From Candidatus Melainabacteria bacterium (lineage in GTDB: Bacteria > Cyanobacteriota > Vampirovibrionia > Obscuribacterales > Obscuribacteraceae), in assembly GCA_003963305.1 (NCBI GenBank), contig RXJR01000007.1, positions 1 to 60,339 of the forward strand: a stretch of DNA of 60,339 bases. The letters run 5' to 3'. Each line of letters begins with the position of its first letter. Position 1 is the first letter of the stretch. This document shows positions 8,783 through 17,107 of this stretch, one piece after another. Position numbers and translations under genes: made by a program. The notes below the pieces were generated by a model. That model saw nothing but the letters and a program-made list of their open reading frames with translations, was not told the origin of the DNA and did not search any database.

Positions 8783-9025
8783 CCATTTTCTATTACGGCA
8801 TACAGTACAACATTTTCAAAAACAGAAAGTTTCCAACAGTCAGACACTCTCAAAACCAGAAGCTCTACAGACCAGACAGTTCGGTCAGTTTTTCAACAAA
8901 ACAGACAAGTTGCAGACAGGCACCCTCAAAACAACTCAACCAAACACGAATCTGGAAAGCAATTTCGAAAGACACAAATAGGAGACATGCGAAGAGGGTA
9001 CGATTAAGGCGGAGGCAAGTGACAC

Positions 9026-11107
9026 ATGACCTTCGGGTTGATCAACTGGCTAAAATCGAAGTACCAGGATCTCGTCTATGACGTGCCGCTCTGGTATCCG
9101 TCACGTGAACAACCCGACCATCGGGAATGGCTGTTGACGAACGGGCTGGGCGGCTACAGCTCTGGCACCGTATCTGGTGCACAAACGCGGCGCTACCACG
9201 CTCTGCTCGTAGCAGCGCTCGACCCGCCCCACAATCGCAACGTCATCCTCTCCCAGGTTGACGAATTGCTGACCATCAACGGCACGACCCACCAGCTGGC
9301 TACCAACCATTGGGCTTCCGGAGTAGTCTCACCGACCGGCTATAAGCAAATCGAATCTTTCTCGATTCTCCCCAGTCCGACCTGGGTTTACGAAATCAAC
9401 GGCAACTATTTGATCAAGCAATGCACGCTCACCTGGGGCACAAATGAAGTGCATGTGGGCTACACCTGGCTGCCTGACAGCGATAATGCTCCGGCTGATG
9501 TACGACTGTCAGTGCGATTTTTGACCGGCTACAGAAACTTCCACGAAAAGCTGGCCGGCTCATCAGACGATAGATATCCGCAATTCGTCTCACCCAATCA
9601 TTCGGTAATCATTCTGAGCGAGGCAGCCAAACGCCTCTGTCTGACCTGGAACGAAGGCGAATACGAGTCGCAAAAGCAGTGGTGGTGGGACTACCACTGG
9701 CCCGAAGAGACAGCCAGAGGAGAGCCGGATCAACAAGACCTGTTTTTCGTCGGCTCAGTTTCAACAAAACTCCACGCCGACAAACAATTTTCCCTGGGCG
9801 CCAGCCTGGACAAGCCTATTGAAAAACCCGACTGCCACGCCGCTGTCGAAAAAAACTTGAAAAGACAGAGAGATCTTCTGCGCATCGCCAATTTGCCGCG
9901 CAACACCGCATCTAATCTGCTTGTTCTGGCATGCGACCAATTCCTGGTCAGCAAAACTACAACCGACTCTGATGCCGATCTGGGAGTAATCGAAGGCTAT
10001 CCATGGTTTGCTGAATCGGGTCGAGCAGCCATGATCGCAATGCCCGGTTTGACGCTGGCAACAAGACGGTTCGATGATGGAAAACGCATTCTCAAACACT
10101 ATGCCGATAACAGCAAAGATGGCGTCATGCCCAATCGCTACATCGAAGAGCCGAGAACACCGGTCGGTTTCGAATATGGTGCAGCAGACGTTACTCTCTG
10201 GTGGGCCTGGGCGCTCTATCAGTATCACAAGACGACAAAAGATGTGCAGTTCGTCACCGAACAACTTCCGCTCATGCTCAAGGCTGCTAACCACTACATC
10301 AACGGCGCCGACAAAAACATGAAGATCGACCCAAGCGACGGTCTTCTCAAATGCTCTGGCGTTCACCAGGAACACAGCTGGATGGACACAAAAGTGGCAG
10401 ATTATCCGATCACACCACGAGCCGGAAAAGCTGTAGAACTTTGCGCTCTCTGGTACAACTTTCTGGAGACAATTATCTTTTTCGCGCGGTCCACAAATGC
10501 ATTAGACGGTCAAATAACCGAGCTTGAGCACTACGCCACACTGGCCCGGCAGTCGATGCAAAAATTCTGGAATGCCGACCGCCAATGCCTCTTCGATGTT
10601 ATAGAGCCAGGATTCGGTTCGTCCAACCTGCCCGAGTCAAGCATCAGACCAAATCAGTTGTTAGCGGTCTCACTTCCTTACCGAGCGCTGACGACAGCCC
10701 AGGAGAAGTCTGTCTTGATCGCCATCGAATCTGAGCTACTCACGTCGATGGGCGTTCGTACCCTCGCTTCCACAGATTCCGCTTATCAAAGCATCTACGG
10801 GTGCGGGTTCGCTCACGCCGACCAATATCATCGCGATCTCTCTTATCACCAGGGAATGGCCTGGCCCTGGCTGCTTGGAGCTTATTGCGACGCACTGATA
10901 AACGTTTATGGACTGCTACCAGAGACAACTGTGCGCATCAACCTCGTCATGCAGCCGCTCTTGAGCCACCTGATCGAAGAAGCCGGGTTAGGCAGTATCT
11001 CTGAAATATTCGACGGATCGAGGCCGCACCTGCCGCGTGGCAGCATCGCCCAGGCCTGGTCCGTTGCTGAAGTGATGCGCTTTTTGAGCTGGCAAAATCG
11101 CCGCTGA
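9026..11107 (+). CDS. Glycogen debranching enzyme (GDE_N plus GH133-type GDE_C)
   Basis: Removes alpha-1,6 branches from glycogen. The 693-residue protein has the archaeal/bacterial GDE arrangement: a beta-sandwich N-domain opening with EWLLTNGLGGYSSGTVSGAQTRRYHALLVA (positions about 35-64, split by family pattern), and an (alpha/alpha)6 barrel with GYPWFAESGRAAMIAMPGL, HSWMDTKV, ITPRAGKAVEL-ALWYNFL and the terminal EIFDGSRPHLPRG-AQAWSVAEVMR. No signal peptide, so cytoplasmic. A GGAGG lies ten bases before the ATG. It stands alone, with no glgA/B/C/P nearby, and is followed by a hairpin shared with the convergent coiled-coil genes. Length is normal for the family. Confidence 0.93.
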   Translation: MTFGLINWLKSKYQDLVYDVPLWYPSREQPDHREWLLTNGLGGYSSGTVSGAQTRRYHALLVAALDPPHNRNVILSQVDELLTINGTTHQLATNHWASGVVSPTGYKQIESFSILPSPTWVYEINGNYLIKQCTLTWGTNEVHVGYTWLPDSDNAPADVRLSVRFLTGYRNFHEKLAGSSDDRYPQFVSPNHSVIILSEAAKRLCLTWNEGEYESQKQWWWDYHWPEETARGEPDQQDLFFVGSVSTKLHADKQFSLGASLDKPIEKPDCHAAVEKNLKRQRDLLRIANLPRNTASNLLVLACDQFLVSKTTTDSDADLGVIEGYPWFAESGRAAMIAMPGLTLATRRFDDGKRILKHYADNSKDGVMPNRYIEEPRTPVGFEYGAADVTLWWAWALYQYHKTTKDVQFVTEQLPLMLKAANHYINGADKNMKIDPSDGLLKCSGVHQEHSWMDTKVADYPITPRAGKAVELCALWYNFLETIIFFARSTNALDGQITELEHYATLARQSMQKFWNADRQCLFDVIEPGFGSSNLPESSIRPNQLLAVSLPYRALTTAQEKSVLIAIESELLTSMGVRTLASTDSAYQSIYGCGFAHADQYHRDLSYHQGMAWPWLLGAYCDALINVYGLLPETTVRINLVMQPLLSHLIEEAGLGSISEIFDGSRPHLPRGSIAQAWSVAEVMRFLSWQNRR

Positions 11108-11179
11108 TAATGAGAAGGAAGGACCCTAAAACGCTTTCACGGTTATGAAATTTAAATACTAATTGCAATAGTAGTTAAT

Positions 11180-11239
11180 GTGAAAAACAAGAGGCACCGG
11201 AAGAGGCGGGTCACGCCACTTCCGATGTCCTTGTTTCAC
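11180..11239. terminator. Bidirectional terminator between convergent genes
   Basis: A long hairpin: CGGAAG-A-GGCG pairs with CGCC-A-CTTCCG, and an outer GTGAAAAACAAG/CTTGTTTCAC pairing gives A- and T-rich flanks on both strands. It sits between the debranching enzyme gene (plus) and the coiled-coil gene (minus). Confidence 0.75.
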
Positions 11240-11304
11240 CCGTCCAGCAGGGACACCAGTCCAGAATCAACTGAACTGTGTCCGTGATGGACAGGAAGCG
11301 GAGG

Positions 11305-11751
11305 CTACTTCGAGCCGGCGACGGCGCTGACTTCGTCGAGCGCGGCTTCGGCGGTCTCGCGACGCGTCTTCTCGGCGGTGCGCTCGGCAGCCTGCTTCTC
11401 GGCGATGCGACCGAGCTTCTCGGCGCCGGCCTGGCGAGCAGCCGCGATGGCTTCCTCGAGCGCCTTGATGCGGGCGTCGGTCTGGTCGTTGACGCGGTCG
11501 AGCTCGGACTGGCGACGCAGTTCGGCCTTCTCGGCTTCGGTGGTGGCGGCTTCGATGGCGGCTTCGAGCGCGGCGGCGTCGGCCTTGGCGTCTTCGATGC
11601 GCTGAGCCTTCATCGAGGCGAGCAGCTGCTCGGCAGCGGCGATGTTGCTGTTGTTGTCGGCGAGGTGGCGCTGCGCCTTCTTGGCGGCGGCAACTTCGGG
11701 CGACTGGAAGATCGCGGCGATGGCGGCGATGATGGCACTGATGGTCTTCAT
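11305..11751 (-). CDS. Ala/Glu-rich coiled-coil protein, copy 2 of a tandem pair
   Basis: A 148-residue protein that is nearly all helix: Ala, Glu, Lys and Arg rich with heptad-like spacing from about residue 20 to the end. The N-terminus MKTISAIIAAIAAIFQSPE is hydrophobic and could be a short membrane-binding helix or a poor signal. It closely matches the neighbouring gene at 11895-12347 throughout (shared KKAQR.LADNNSNI and MKAQRIEDAKADAAALEAA), so the two arose by tandem duplication. Codons are strongly C/G-ending, suggesting high expression. A weak GAAAGGA precedes the ATG. No known family is recognised. Confidence 0.85.
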   Translation of the reverse strand: MKTISAIIAAIAAIFQSPEVAAAKKAQRHLADNNSNIAAAEQLLASMKAQRIEDAKADAAALEAAIEAATTEAEKAELRRQSELDRVNDQTDARIKALEEAIAAARQAGAEKLGRIAEKQAAERTAEKTRRETAEAALDEVSAVAGSK

Positions 11752-11827
11752 AGTTCGATGGTCCTTTCGGTTTGCGAATTTGATGTCAGAGCGACTTGCT
11801 TCTGCGGTCAGAAAAGAGCGAGAGGTG

Positions 11828-11871
11828 CGGGCAACTGCAGAACCCTCTTGCGAGTGAACTGCAGCTGCCCG
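11828..11871 (-). terminator. Hairpin between the tandem coiled-coil genes
   Basis: CGGGCAACTGCAG pairs with CTGCAGCTGCCCG (13-base arms, one mismatch). No T-run follows; it may attenuate or stabilise the transcript between the two paralogues. Confidence 0.5.
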
Positions 11872-11894
11872 TCCTCAGTTGAAACGCGAAGTCG

Positions 11895-12347
11895 TTACTT
11901 CGCGCTGTTGCCGGCGGCGGCGCTCACCTCTTCGAGCGCGGCTTCGGCGGTCTCGCGACGCGCCTTCTCGGCGGTGCGCTCGGCAGCCTGCTTCTCGGCG
12001 ATGCGACCGAGCTTCTCGGCGCCGGTCTGGCGAGCCGCGGCGATGGCTTCCTCGAGCGCCTTGATGCGGGCGTCGGTCTGGTCGTTGACGAGGTCGAGCT
12101 CGGCCTGGCGACGCAGTTCGGCCTTCTCGGCTTCGCTGGTGGCGGCGGCGATGGCGGCTTCGAGGGCGGCGGCGTCGGCCTTGGCGTCTTCGATGCGCTG
12201 GGCCTTCATCGCGGCGAGCAGCTGCTCGGCGGCGGAGATGTTGCTGTTGTTGTCGGCGAGACGGCGCTGCGCCTTCTTGGCGGCGGCGACTTCGGGCGAC
12301 TGGAACAGAGCAGCGAGGGCGGCGAGAATCGCGTTGATGGTCTTCAT
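11895..12347 (-). CDS. Ala/Glu-rich coiled-coil protein, copy 1 of a tandem pair
   Basis: A 150-residue paralogue of the protein at 11305-11751. It has the same hydrophobic N-terminus (MKTINAILAALAALFQSPE) and the same Ala/Glu/Lys/Arg coiled coil, ending VSAAAGNSAK. The frame is open further upstream to 12680, but the conserved start MKTI at 12347 and equal length to the sister gene fix the start. AAAGG lies 10 bases upstream. It is transcribed first, with its sister about 140 bases downstream. No enzymatic motif; a structural or cell-surface helper role is possible but unproven. Confidence 0.85.
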   Translation of the reverse strand: MKTINAILAALAALFQSPEVAAAKKAQRRLADNNSNISAAEQLLAAMKAQRIEDAKADAAALEAAIAAATSEAEKAELRRQAELDLVNDQTDARIKALEEAIAAARQTGAEKLGRIAEKQAAERTAEKARRETAEAALEEVSAAAGNSAK

Positions 12348-13345
12348 AGTGTTTAAACCTTTCATCAGCTGAATGAACGTTCCTTGATCAGGGGAACGCA
12401 GGGTTAGACCCATCCTTGACGTCATGTCTTGGACGAGCACAAGCGGATGCACGTCACCAGAGGCAACGAACACCCAGGATAGGAGCACTGACGCACGAGG
12501 CGACGAGCACTCCGAGCAGTCTTCAACTTCCCAGCAAAACCAAAGCCCACTTACTTCGAGGTACTCGTTTACTCCTAGCCGAAGCTGGTAGCGGAGAACG
12601 GAGATACGCTGAAGAAATGGACTTGTCGAGAGTTTCGGCGGTCTTGTGGAGGGAGAGAGAAGATACCAGGAGCCTATCACTTGGCAATGGGCGCTAAAAG
12701 GCTACCCACTATTGTGTACTGATGTTTGCTTACACGGCGCAGGTCCGCCTGTGCCAGGCTTTGAGTGCTGCCTGCGCTAGGTAGCACAGACCGGGCGCCC
12801 ACGGTTGCAAAGAGATTTAATCGAAAAATGGCGTTATCGTGGCTAGTGCGAATAACCAGTTAATATACCGCTAGCGCAAGCTAACGCGAATGATTGCGAA
12901 AAAGAGTCAATTAGACCACGCTTGAAAACCGCCAATGCCCAGACAGTGCCTCACGCGAGCGTCGCACAGCGAATTTGAGTTAATCCGGGTAAATCAAACC
13001 ACAAATATTCAGTCGACGAGCCGCTAAAGCCTCTGCTGCGGACGTTCTTCAGTGTGTAACGCAATACCTAGCGCTAGCTCGTCTATTTCTTGAGCCCGCG
13101 CAGTTGCAAAGAGTAGCTTTAAGACGTTATTTCACCACCTCAATCTCCTCCGGCTAACACCCAGCTTTCCCAGCCGCCAATCCCCCAAGCAACTACTTCG
13201 CCAGCCGCGAATTTTTGCTGGCCGCCTGTGGGTTCTGGAGTACGAGGTCAACGTCAACAGCTCGATGTGCATCTCGCCATCGAGTCGATTCTTCGATGAG
13301 AGCCTGCTGTGCAGACGCTCATCGCTTCTCAAGAAGGAGAATTGT
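12348..13345. other. 1-kb intergenic stretch between divergent genes
   Basis: Separates the coiled-coil pair (minus) from the LemA-type locus (plus). ORFs here are short and without ribosome sites. The frame of the 13346 gene is open back to 13265, but the ATG at 13346 has the AAGGAG site. I see no RNA gene. Confidence 0.55.
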
Positions 13346-14980
13346 ATGCCTGATAACAAAGAGGCTGCTTCCTCCGGGTCGACGGTATTTTCGCAAGAGA
13401 ACTTGATCTGCGCCGGTGTTCTCATCGCCGCGGTCATCCTTGCGTCATTCCTCTACCCCGGACTGGGCAGCCTGTCTCTCTGGAGCTGCGCCATCGCGCT
13501 CGGCGTCGGTGCCATCGCCTGGGCGATTCTGCACTTCGTCAAGTCTGACTATCGCATCACCTCGACCGAGGCCACCATCGCTTCGGTCGTGCTCATGATT
13601 CTCGTCGTCCCTGTCGTCGACCACGTCGGCGCCAAGATGGCATTCGACAACAAGGTCTCCTACCAGGAGTTCTGGGGCGGCTACGAGGCTGCTGCTCTGC
13701 GCGGTGTCACCGTCTGCGAGAAGGACGGATACTGCGAGCACACCTACGCCTGCGACTGGTACTGGGTCAAGGTCGTGGACCAGGCCGCCTACACGGAGCC
13801 TGCCTACACCGACTCGAACAAGGTCTACCACCCGGCGGTCTATCACCCCGAAGTGTCGCACATGGAGCATCGCCACCACGATTGCCCCTATACGACGCAG
13901 GAATACACCTTCACGGTGCGCACCACTCTCGGCGACTACACCATCGGCTCCCACTGGCTGCCCAGCAACCCTGACCAGCACCGGTGGCACGGCGATGACG
14001 GCGGCGATTACGTCTCGCGTGTGCCTGGCGACATCCCTTCCGGCATCCCGTCGCAGTGGTCGCAAGCCAAGTCGCGCATCGAAGCCGGCGACCCCGGTCC
14101 GGTGACGCAGGAGCACTCCTACGACAACTACATCCTGGCCTCGCAGGATGCCGCCCTGAAGCGTTACTCGCCGTACATCGACCAGTACACGCAGCTGGGA
14201 ATTCTGCCGAACCTGAACCACTCGGTGAAGAATTTCTACTACATGGACCGCGCCTACTTCGTCGGCAACACGGGCGCAGACCAGGCCGCCTGGACAGCCG
14301 CGGTCGAGCGCTACAACGCCGCCCTGGGTGCAAGCCTGCAAGGCGACCTCTACCTGGTCATCGCCGACACCCACAAGGTGACCGACCCCGACAACTACAT
14401 CTCGACTCTGACCGCCTACTGGCAGTCGCCCAAGTTCGAGAAGTACGCCATCTCCAAGAACGCCATCGTCGTCGTGCTCGGCACCGAGGACGGCAAGACG
14501 GTGAAGTGGGCGCGCGCTCTGACCGGCATGCCCACGGGCAACAGCACCATGGTCTTCGCCATCCAGAACCAGCTGGGCGGCAAGGAACTCACCCCGCTGT
14601 CCATCCTCGGACAGCCCAAGGGACTGCTCTCACCCAAGGGTGCGGACAGTTACAAGGTGACCATCCTGCACACGCAGTCGCCTGGTGCGCTGGAGTCGAT
14701 CATGTGGGCTGACGACACCGGCTTCAAGCGCGTCAGCATGACGGGCAAGGGCTCGGGCAACGGCGTCGGCTTCGAGTACCTGAAGACGCAGATCCAGCCG
14801 ACCGGCGGTCAGCTGTTCGCCATCTACTCGGTCGTCTTCTTCCTGTCGCTGCTCGTCTGGGGCGCGATGGTCTTCCTGGCTGTGCCCAGTCTGCGCCAGG
14901 TGCTCGGTCACGAGCCCTTCGGCAGCGGCAACAACCCGCAGAGCGTCATCTCGCGCATGCGTGATCGGCGCCGCTTCTAA
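13346..14980 (+). CDS. Polytopic membrane protein of the LemA-like locus, possibly TPM-like domain
   Basis: A 544-residue protein. Three membrane spans lie at the N-terminus (about 22-41, 47-65 and 76-95) and one near the C-terminus (about 492-515, LFAIYSVVFFLSLLVWGAMVF). The central region begins with a Cys/His/Tyr-rich part (CEKDGYCEHTYACDWYW, then VYHPAVYHPEVSHMEHRHHDC, about 125-185), which could hold metal. Residues about 330-440 contain DLYLVIADTHKV, AYWQSPKFEKYAISKNAIVVVLG and WARALTGMPTGN, loosely like the TPM fold. TPM proteins are often encoded next to LemA, which supports but does not prove this. AAGGAG precedes the ATG. Two LemA-like genes follow, the first 82 bases downstream. 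Confidence 0.75.
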   Translation: MPDNKEAASSGSTVFSQENLICAGVLIAAVILASFLYPGLGSLSLWSCAIALGVGAIAWAILHFVKSDYRITSTEATIASVVLMILVVPVVDHVGAKMAFDNKVSYQEFWGGYEAAALRGVTVCEKDGYCEHTYACDWYWVKVVDQAAYTEPAYTDSNKVYHPAVYHPEVSHMEHRHHDCPYTTQEYTFTVRTTLGDYTIGSHWLPSNPDQHRWHGDDGGDYVSRVPGDIPSGIPSQWSQAKSRIEAGDPGPVTQEHSYDNYILASQDAALKRYSPYIDQYTQLGILPNLNHSVKNFYYMDRAYFVGNTGADQAAWTAAVERYNAALGASLQGDLYLVIADTHKVTDPDNYISTLTAYWQSPKFEKYAISKNAIVVVLGTEDGKTVKWARALTGMPTGNSTMVFAIQNQLGGKELTPLSILGQPKGLLSPKGADSYKVTILHTQSPGALESIMWADDTGFKRVSMTGKGSGNGVGFEYLKTQIQPTGGQLFAIYSVVFFLSLLVWGAMVFLAVPSLRQVLGHEPFGSGNNPQSVISRMRDRRRF

Positions 14981-15062
14981 CGGCGCAAATTCTGTCGTGA
15001 GGTCTCGGGTCTGAACGGTCCGAGACCTCTCCATGTTCATTTCCAAAGGAGAAACAAGAATC

Positions 15063-15695
15063 ATGCAGATCAACAACAAGGTCATCGCCGGTGTCGCCGG
15101 TGGTGTCATCCTGCTGGCTCTGATCATCGGCATCTTCGGTGTCAAGGCACACGTCGGCAACGTCGCTCTGCTCAAGGAGAAGCAGATCGTCGAGCTGAAC
15201 AACAACAACACCATCCAGCTCAACCAGTACGTCGCCTCCCTCAAGGAGCAGGTCGGCATCGCCAACGTCAAGTCGAACGCGCTCGACAAGGTGCTCAAGG
15301 ACGCCCTCTCGGCGCGCTACAACCCGACCCAGATGGCCGACCCGAAGTCGAAGGGCTCGTTCTACTCGGCCATGCACGAGGCCTACCCGAACATCGACCT
15401 GTCGCTCTACGACAAGATCCTCACCTTCGTGCAGGGTCAGCGCCAGGACTACGCCCTGCTCCAGAAGCAGCTGCAGTCCATGCTGGCTGACTTCGACACC
15501 TGGCGCGGCAGCTTCCCCAACTCGATGTTCACGGGAAACCTGCCCGACCACTGGCTGGTCGCCACCGACGACAACGGCAACAAGCTGGAGGGCCAGAAGG
15601 CGCTCGACTACCTCGAGACCATCTCGCAACCCAACGGCTCCAACAACGGCGGCGGGCAGACCGGCGTCGACATCCCCGGACTGAACGGCAAGTAA
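15063..15695 (+). CDS. LemA-like membrane-anchored helical protein 1
   Basis: A 210-residue protein: short N-terminus, one membrane span (about 8-27, VIAGVAGGVILLALIIGIFG), then a long helical domain. The pattern of LemA is recognisable: NNTIQLNQYVASLKEQV in place of the RR-DLIPNLV helix, later Q.DYALLQKQLQSMLADFDTWRGSFPNSMF, comparable with the YN...FP..I ending of LemA. The tail is Gly/Asn rich (GSNNGGGQTGVDIPGLNGK). Nearly the same sequence recurs in the next gene. An in-frame ATG at 15033 exists, but AAAGGAG lies 11 bases before the ATG at 15063. LemA function is poorly known; membrane anchoring with an N-out helical bundle is typical. Confidence 0.8.
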   Translation: MQINNKVIAGVAGGVILLALIIGIFGVKAHVGNVALLKEKQIVELNNNNTIQLNQYVASLKEQVGIANVKSNALDKVLKDALSARYNPTQMADPKSKGSFYSAMHEAYPNIDLSLYDKILTFVQGQRQDYALLQKQLQSMLADFDTWRGSFPNSMFTGNLPDHWLVATDDNGNKLEGQKALDYLETISQPNGSNNGGGQTGVDIPGLNGK

Positions 15696-15715
15696 CCGTT
15701 CATCGCTTCTCTACC

Positions 15716-15776
15716 GGCACCGCAGGCGGTGCCTGAACGCAAGTTCGAAGGCGGAGGTGCAATCACGCACCTCCGC
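15716..15776 (+). other. Two tandem hairpins between the LemA-like genes
   Basis: GGCACCG/CGGTGCC (15716-15733) is followed by a perfect 10-bp stem GCGGAGGTGC/GCACCTCCGC with a 6-base loop (15751-15776). Neither has a T-run. They could set the relative expression of the two paralogues by attenuation or mRNA stabilisation. Confidence 0.6.
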
Positions 15777-15821
15777 TCAGCCTGTGCTGACGACATTCAG
15801 TTAACCTAGGAGAAATTTCGT

Positions 15822-16448
15822 ATGAAACTCGGAAAAATCATCGGCCTCGGTGCCGTCGCTCTCGTCCTCGCCGCCGGCGTCTGGGCGTTCCTCACCTACC
15901 AGGGTGTGATGAACGAAGGTCTGCGCCAGGAAAAGCAGATCGTCTCGCTCAACAACTCGAACACGATCGAGCTGAACCAGTACGTCGCCTCCCTCAAGGA
16001 GCAGGTCGGCATCGCCAACGTCAAGTCGGCCGCCCTCGACAAGGTGCTCAAGGACGCCCTCTCGGCGCGCTACAACCCGACCCAGATGGCCGACCCGAAC
16101 GCCAAGGGCTCGTTCTACTCGGCCATGCACGAGGCCTACCCGAACATCGACCTGTCGCTCTACGACAAGATCCTCGACTTCGTCAAGGCGAAGCGTGAAG
16201 GCTATGCCGTGCTGCAGAAGCAGATGCAGAAGCTGCTCGAGGAGTTCGACGTGTGGCGCGGCAGCTTCCCCAACAGCATCTTCACGGGCAACCTGCCGGA
16301 CCACTGGCTGAAGGTGCAGGACAACGACGGCAACATGCTCGAAGGGCAGAAGGCGCTCGACTACCTCAACACCATCTCGCAGCCGAACGGTTCGAACAAC
16401 GGCGGCGGGCAGAACGCGGTGACGATTCCCGGCCTCGAAGGCAAGTAA
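15822..16448 (+). CDS. LemA-like membrane-anchored helical protein 2
   Basis: A 208-residue tandem paralogue of the protein at 15063-15695. The stretch from LNQYVASLKEQVGIANVK to YPNIDLSLYDKIL is almost identical in both, and so is much of the DNA; the membrane anchor (about 5-27, IIGLGAVALVLAAGVWAFLTY) and the Q.G.AVLQKQMQKLLEEFDVW helix differ more. It shares the PNSIFTGNLPDHWL segment and the Gly/Asn-rich tail ending IPGLEGK. AGGAG sits nine bases before the ATG. A strong terminator 40 bases downstream closes the three-gene locus. Confidence 0.8.
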   Translation: MKLGKIIGLGAVALVLAAGVWAFLTYQGVMNEGLRQEKQIVSLNNSNTIELNQYVASLKEQVGIANVKSAALDKVLKDALSARYNPTQMADPNAKGSFYSAMHEAYPNIDLSLYDKILDFVKAKREGYAVLQKQMQKLLEEFDVWRGSFPNSIFTGNLPDHWLKVQDNDGNMLEGQKALDYLNTISQPNGSNNGGGQNAVTIPGLEGK

Positions 16449-16487
16449 TCGGCGTCGCGTTGCTGACTGACTGGTAAGGAACTCATT

Positions 16488-16526
16488 GGTAGCCCGGCTT
16501 GAGCCGGGCTACCTCTCCTTACTTTT
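16488..16526 (+). terminator. Rho-independent terminator of the LemA-like locus
   Basis: GGTAGCCCGGC-TTGA-GCCGGGCTACC, an 11-bp perfect stem with a tetraloop (16488-16513), followed after a few bases by a T-rich run. Confidence 0.85.
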
Positions 16527-16631
16527 TTCAGCTTTAATAATAGACCGGTCGTATTCAATCGAAGAGAAGCCGCCGATTGTCTTGTCACATCCTCATGGGG
16601 GTACAATGTTCGTGTCTCTCCAGGGTGTTAT

Positions 16632-16910
16632 ATGGACGAACTTACTAACTTTGATTTCAACGATAAAAGAAAAGTCGCTTGCATAGCAGCCGTCTTCTTT
16701 GGCTTCGTCGGCGCACACAAGTTCGTTCTCGGTTATAAACGAGAAGGGGCGATTATGGCGCTTGTTAGCGTCGCAGCAATACTCTGCCAGTTACCCGCCA
16801 TAGCGGCCCTGGTCGCTATCGTTGGTTTTGCAGAAGCATTTATCTACTTCGGACTGGACGAAAAGAAATTCAACGACATCTACGTTCGCGGGCAGCACCC
16901 CTGGTTCTGA
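16632..16910 (+). CDS. TM2-domain membrane protein
   Basis: A 92-residue protein with two membrane spans. The TM2 domain signature is clear: KRKVACIAAVFFGFVGAHKF then LGYKREGAIMAL, i.e. a first helix ending in G-hydrophobic-G-hydrophobic-HKFYLG-like sequence and a second helix (about 42-70). Function of bacterial TM2 proteins is not known. A weak AGGG site lies before the ATG. It is isolated between the LemA locus terminator and the DUF1800 gene. Confidence 0.88.
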   Translation: MDELTNFDFNDKRKVACIAAVFFGFVGAHKFVLGYKREGAIMALVSVAAILCQLPAIAALVAIVGFAEAFIYFGLDEKKFNDIYVRGQHPWF

Positions 16911-17107
16911 GCGCTCCACCTCTAGAGTCAGACCCTGAGAATCATGTGACAGCGGGCCTGGCGGGCTCGACAGAGAGTGCGTAGACCTTGACCGGTCTGG
17001 GTTTTGCTGTCTCAAAAAAAAATTTCTCAAAAAAGCCGCAAAATTTTTGAACTTTTTCCAGACAACTTACGTAGGTAATTACATGACGCCTTTCGTGGAG
17101 ACGCTCA

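Noticed and set aside
13445-14374. 309-codon minus-strand ORF over the LemA-locus membrane protein
   Set aside because: Antisense of a strongly codon-biased gene, no ribosome site or recognisable motif.
14946-16304. Minus-strand ORFs over the two LemA-like genes that resemble each other
   Set aside because: They resemble each other only because the sense genes are duplicated.
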